Shown in pieces: positions 60,817-64,000 of a DNA stretch of 64,000 bases (position 1 is its first letter; each line of letters begins with the position of its first letter). The notes beneath the pieces were generated by a model. It saw only the letters and a list, made by a program, of their open reading frames with translations, searched no databases and was not told the DNA's origin. Made by a program: the position numbers and the translations under genes. This DNA comes from DATJGS01 sp035494735. GTDB lineage: Bacteria > Eisenbacteria > RBG-16-71-46. The DNA lies in NCBI GenBank assembly GCA_035494735.1, contig DATJGS010000026.1, positions 1-64,000 on the forward strand, given 5' to 3'.

Positions 60817-62381
60817 TCCGCTCCGAGAATCCTCCGCTCACCCGCGTCGAGCGCGTCGCGCTCATCGTCGCCTTGGCGCTGGCCGTTCTGCTCATGTGGC
60901 CGGTGCGCGGCTACCTCACCGACGACACGTTCATTCACCTCCAGTACGCGAAGCACCTCGCGGCCGGACATGGGCTCGTGTTCAACGTGGGCGAGCGCGT
61001 GTACGGATGCACGAGCCCGCTGTGGGTCGCGCTCATCGCGGACGGCATGTCGCTCGGGCTGGACGGCCTGATGGTGGCGCGCGTGCTCGGTTTCGCGGCG
61101 ACGCTGGCGTCCATCGGGCTGTTCCTGCAGCTGATGCGGCGCAACCTGCGCGTGCCGGAGTTGCGCGCGCTCGCGACCGTGACGTGGGCCGGGCACGCCT
61201 GGATGCTGCGCTGGTCGATGTCGGGCATGGAGACGCCGCTCGCCGTCGCGCTCACGCTGGCCGGGTTCGTGGCGTTCACCGAGGGCCGCCAGTGGGGCGC
61301 GCGGCCGGTGCGCACCGGCGCGCTGTGGGCGCTCGCCGCGCTGACGCGGCCGGAGGCCGTGTTCCTGCTGATCCTGTGGGGGCTGTTCCTCATCGTCGAC
61401 ACCGAGACGCGCGAAGGCCTGAGGCGCCTCGTGTTCGGCATCGTGGCGCCCTCGGTCATCTATGGAGGCTGGCTGCTGTTCGCGCGCACGTATTTCGGCA
61501 CGTTCTGGCCGCAAACGCTGGCCGCGAAGGCCGCGGGCGGTGGGGGACTGCTGTATCGGCTCGACGAACTGTGGCGCCAGGTGCGCATCGTCGGCGCCAG
61601 CGATGGACTGCTCGCGCTCGTGCTCGTCCTCGCGCTCGTGTTCGGCGGCCGGCACCTGTGGCCGCGCCACATGATGGCGCAGCGCCTCGTGCCGTGGGCG
61701 TGGCTCCTCGGGGTGCCGGCGCTGTACGTGGCGCGTGGCGTGCCGGTGCTGTCGCGCTACCTGCTGCCGCTGCTGCCCGTGCTCGCGTGGCTCGCGTGGC
61801 GTGCCGCCGAGCACTGGTGGGTGGGCGCGTGGGGCCCGGAGGATCCGCCGCCACCAAGTCGCCGGCTGCAGCGCGCGATCGTGCTCGGCGTCGTGGTGTC
61901 GGCGTTCACGCTGGCGCAGAACCTCGTCGTGTATCGCAGCGTCGTGCTGCCGCAGGTGAACAGTTTCAGCGCGGGGCTGTCGGGCAGCCTCGTGCCGTGG
62001 GGCCAATGGTTCCGCGCGAACAGCGCGCCCGGTACGACCATCGCCGCGCCCGACATCGGCGCGATCGGCTACTACAGCGAGCGTCGCGTGCTGGACCTGG
62101 CCGGCCTCGTCAGTCCGCGCGTCGTGCCGCTGCTGCGCCGCGAATCGCCCGAGGACATGATCGCGCGCCTCGACTTCGCCGGCATCGCGCGCCCCGAGTA
62201 CCTCGTGGACCGCGCCGCGCGGCCCTACGACCTGCTGCAGCGCAGTCCGTACGCGTCGCGGCTCACGCCGCTCGGACAGGCTTCCGTGCCGAATCTCGGC
62301 GTGACCCGGCCGACGCCCGCCGTCTACTCGTTCTATCGCGTGGACTGGACCGGCTTCGACTCGCTCGCGACGCCGCGCTGA
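60813..62381 (+). CDS. Polytopic GT-C-like membrane protein
   Basis: 522 aa, ATGA overlap, about 10-11 helices. First external loop DDTFIHLQYAKHLAAGHGLVFN with two Asp (Asp-Asp) after helix 1, then SPLWVAL, is the layout of the PMT/DUF6541-like GT-C group. C-terminal external domain near APDIGAIGYYSERRVLDLAG, a segment common in these proteins. Substrate unknown. Last gene of the glycan region. Confidence 0.8.
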   Translation: MIRSENPPLTRVERVALIVALALAVLLMWPVRGYLTDDTFIHLQYAKHLAAGHGLVFNVGERVYGCTSPLWVALIADGMSLGLDGLMVARVLGFAATLASIGLFLQLMRRNLRVPELRALATVTWAGHAWMLRWSMSGMETPLAVALTLAGFVAFTEGRQWGARPVRTGALWALAALTRPEAVFLLILWGLFLIVDTETREGLRRLVFGIVAPSVIYGGWLLFARTYFGTFWPQTLAAKAAGGGGLLYRLDELWRQVRIVGASDGLLALVLVLALVFGGRHLWPRHMMAQRLVPWAWLLGVPALYVARGVPVLSRYLLPLLPVLAWLAWRAAEHWWVGAWGPEDPPPPSRRLQRAIVLGVVVSAFTLAQNLVVYRSVVLPQVNSFSAGLSGSLVPWGQWFRANSAPGTTIAAPDIGAIGYYSERRVLDLAGLVSPRVVPLLRRESPEDMIARLDFAGIARPEYLVDRAARPYDLLQRSPYASRLTPLGQASVPNLGVTRPTPAVYSFYRVDWTGFDSLATPR

Positions 62382-62476
62382 CGACGCGCTGTCGCGCTCG
62401 CGCGACAGCGGGTCCCGTTGCGTGCACGCGCGTGCAGCGCGCGCCGGAATTATTTCGCGCGCGATCACAAATTCCT

Positions 62477-62505
62477 TTGGCGGCCATGACGCACGGCGTT
62501 ATGTT
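62477..62505 (+). promoter_or_regulatory. Promoter of mraZ / dcw cluster
   Basis: TTGGCG (62477-62482), a 17-base spacer, TATGTT (62500-62505). It lies just upstream of the MraZ repeats, so MraZ bound there would block transcription start. The first part of the gap, 62382-62476, shows nothing definite. Confidence 0.6.
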
Positions 62506-62515
62506 GCGCGGCGCG

Positions 62516-62551
62516 GTGGGGAGAAGTGGGGATTTGTGGTGGTCAGTGGCC
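62516..62551 (+). promoter_or_regulatory. MraZ operator: four 10-bp direct repeats
   Basis: GTGG starts at 62516, 62526, 62536 and 62546, exactly 10 bases apart. The first two units are GTGGG, the next GTGGT and GTGGC. E. coli MraZ binds TGGGN direct repeats separated by 5 bases upstream of mraZ, the same geometry. Predicted to mediate mraZ autorepression. Confidence 0.8.
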
Positions 62552-62579
62552 AACTGAGGCACGACGAGGCAAACGCGAG

Positions 62580-63035
62580 ATGGCGTCGTTCTACGGCACC
62601 GAAACCTACGCGATCGATCACAAGGGCCGCCTCAGCGTGCCCGCCGCGATGCGTCGCGTCGGCGCGCGCAAGAAGGTGCTCGACGCGTTCCATCTGGTCG
62701 CGGGTTTCGAGGGATGCCTCGCGCTGTACAGCTCCGAGGACTGGCAGCGCGTCGAGGATCGACTGCGCCGCATTCCGATGGGAGATCGACGGGGCCGCGC
62801 GTTCGCGCGCGCGTTCCTGATGGACGCTTGCAAGGTGACGGTGGACGGGCAGGGACGCATCACGATCCCACCGGCACTGATGCGCCGTGCAGGGCTCGGC
62901 AAGGACGCCGTCCTGCACGGTCAAGTGGATCGCATCGAGATCTGGCATCCGGAACGTCTCGAGCGCGTGGTGCGCGAGACCGACGGGCAGCTCGAGGCGC
63001 TGGCCGACGAAGTGCTCGGCCGCGACGACCGATGA
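62580..63035 (+). CDS. mraZ: Transcriptional regulator MraZ
   Basis: 151 aa. Two swapped AbrB-like half-barrels, each with an Asp-x3-Arg motif (IDHKGRLSVP and VDGQGRITIP). First gene of the dcw cluster; it represses it. ATG 62580 is chosen over in-frame GTG 62526, which lies inside the operator. GAGG precedes it. Confidence 0.95.
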   Translation: MASFYGTETYAIDHKGRLSVPAAMRRVGARKKVLDAFHLVAGFEGCLALYSSEDWQRVEDRLRRIPMGDRRGRAFARAFLMDACKVTVDGQGRITIPPALMRRAGLGKDAVLHGQVDRIEIWHPERLERVVRETDGQLEALADEVLGRDDR

Positions 63036-63472
63036 CGCTCGTCGATCGGGTCGCGATGTCGCTGCACCTGGAGCTGAGCCACGGTCGACCCGGCGCTTCG
63101 GCGCACGTCGAACTGCACGAGCGCGCCGGCGGACGTGTCGCCGTGCTCGCGCTGCGCGGCTGGATCGACGCGGTCGCCGTGCGGCGCCTGGAACTGGCGA
63201 TCGACGATCTCGCGGTGCGCGGCGTCACGCAGCTCCTCTTGGATTGCGCCGAGGTGCGGCACATCGACTACCGCCTGGTGCCCGTGCTGGTGCGCGCGCT
63301 GGGCCGCTTCGAGAGTCACGCGGGCGCGTGCGCGGTGTGCGGACTGTCGCACTACCTGCGCGACCTGTTCCGGCTGGCGGGCTGCGAGGCGCGCCTGCGC
63401 TGCTGGCCGTCGGCCGAGGAACTGCTCGGCGCGATCCCGCCGAGCGAGCCCGGGCGTGAGCGTGCGTCATGA
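63032..63472 (+). CDS. STAS-domain protein with atypical phospho-site
   Basis: 146 aa; ATG 63032 overlaps the mraZ stop (ATGA). STAS fold: VAVLALRGWIDAVAVRRLELAIDDL, LLLDCAEVRHID, then helices and CWPSAEELL. The place of the Asp-Ser-Ser/Thr-Gly phospho-acceptor loop is D79-Y-R-L instead, so phosphorylation by an anti-sigma kinase as in SpoIIAA looks impossible. Probably a protein-binding module, linked to division control by position. Confidence 0.8.
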   Translation: MTLVDRVAMSLHLELSHGRPGASAHVELHERAGGRVAVLALRGWIDAVAVRRLELAIDDLAVRGVTQLLLDCAEVRHIDYRLVPVLVRALGRFESHAGACAVCGLSHYLRDLFRLAGCEARLRCWPSAEELLGAIPPSEPGRERAS

Positions 63473-64000
63473 GCCCGTGCTGCTCGACGAGGTGCTGGGG
63501 TATCTCGGCGGCGGGCCCGGCCTCTACCTGGATGCCACGCTCGGCGACGCCGGACACGCCGAGGCGCTGCTCGAGCGCGAACCGTCCGCCCGCCTCTTCG
63601 GCGCCGACCGCGATCGCGAGGCGCTCGCGCGCTCGCGCGAACGGCTTGCGCGTTTCGGAGGCCGAGTGAACTTCGCGCACGCCACGTTCCGCGAACTGCC
63701 GGACGCGCACCGCGCGCTCGGCGGCGAGCCGCTGGCCGGCGCGCTGTTCGACCTCGGCATGTCGTCGCCGCAGATCGACGACGCGACGCGCGGTTTCAGC
63801 TTCGCGAAGGACGGGCCGCTCGACCTGCGCATGGATCCGAGTCGCGGCGAGCCGGCCTCGGCGCGGCTCGCGCGCATCGAGCCCGAAGCGCTGGCCGAAG
63901 TGCTGCGCGTGCACGGCGACGTGCCCGCGGCCTCGCGCCTGGCGCGCGCCATCGTGACCGATGCGGCGCGTGGGGCGCTCCTCACGACCCGCGCACTCAC
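63456..64000 (+). CDS. rsmH: 16S rRNA C1402 N4-methyltransferase RsmH, 3' end outside window
   Basis: About 181 residues visible. HEPVLLDEVLGYL at the N-terminus, SAM motif LDATLGDAGHAEALL, and LFDLGMSSPQIDDATRGFSF are characteristic. It methylates C1402 of 16S rRNA in the P site. GTG 63456 (or 63462) lies within the end of the STAS gene, a 17-base overlap. Confidence 0.94.
   Translation, partial: MSVRHEPVLLDEVLGYLGGGPGLYLDATLGDAGHAEALLEREPSARLFGADRDREALARSRERLARFGGRVNFAHATFRELPDAHRALGGEPLAGALFDLGMSSPQIDDATRGFSFAKDGPLDLRMDPSRGEPASARLARIEPEALAEVLRVHGDVPAASRLARAIVTDAARGALLTTRAL

Noticed and set aside
62526..62579. Longer MraZ starting at GTG 62526
   Set aside because: This start lies within the operator repeats, and the family N-terminus begins at the ATG 62580.

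Overview
The window comes from a very G+C-rich, Gram-negative (diderm) bacterium. I did not compute G+C, but third codon positions are almost all G or C and GTG starts are common. It encodes two predicted outer-membrane beta-barrels, a c-type cytochrome lipoprotein, a secreted propeller protein with a FlgD-like C-terminal domain, and an archaeal-type phosphoglycerate mutase. Together these resemble uncultured FCB-related lineages such as Candidatus Eisenbacteria. That placement is an inference from gene style; no rRNA is present to confirm it.

Layout. 1-1761: a minus-strand STT3/GT-C-like membrane protein cut by the left edge. 2.0-4.1 kb: hybrid histidine kinase and an SSAT-like acetyltransferase. 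4.2-6.1 kb: minus-strand trio of 3-hydroxyacyl-CoA dehydrogenase, an unknown helical protein and a small nucleotidyltransferase. 6.3-9.2 kb: DinB-like protein, ApgM and an outer-membrane protein. 9.4-15.5 kb: tRNA-Leu, then the protein quality-control genes tig, clpP, clpX and lon. 15.5-18.9 kb: class V aminotransferase, serA and purA. 19.0-22.0 kb: cytochrome c lipoprotein, tRNA-Lys, an orphan anti-sigma zinc finger, ychF and a small barrel. 22.0-26.3 kb: an FMN riboswitch with its terminator controlling ribD-ribE-ribBA-ribH, followed by overlapping nusB and a metallophosphoesterase.

27-62.4 kb is one continuous surface-glycan region. It has nine glycosyltransferases (six GT4-type, three GT2-type, two of the latter polyprenol-phosphate-sugar synthase-like), two methyltransferases (one with a C-terminal zinc ribbon), a UDP-sugar epimerase, and the hddA/hddC pair for a GDP-heptose. 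It also has a Wzx-type flippase, an AsnB-type amidotransferase, a polysaccharide deacetylase, two FemAB-like acyltransferases, a UPF0104 protein and four large polytopic GT-C/YfhO-like proteins. Most plus-strand genes are coupled by 4-base GTGA/ATGA overlaps. 42.7-46.2 kb is a mixed-strand interruption with divergent and convergent pairs. The genes could build a lipid-linked glycan, decorate it, flip it and attach it to lipid or secreted protein. 62.5-64 kb starts the division/cell-wall (dcw) cluster: a MraZ operator, mraZ, an unusual STAS gene, and rsmH cut by the right edge.

The most notable points are a ClpP whose catalytic Asp is replaced by Asn; a STAS gene lacking the usual phospho-acceptor motif between mraZ and rsmH; a four-repeat 10-bp MraZ operator; a 15-bp-period G-tract array in a translation start region; and a glycan locus with many polytopic transferases and lipid-linked sugar donors.
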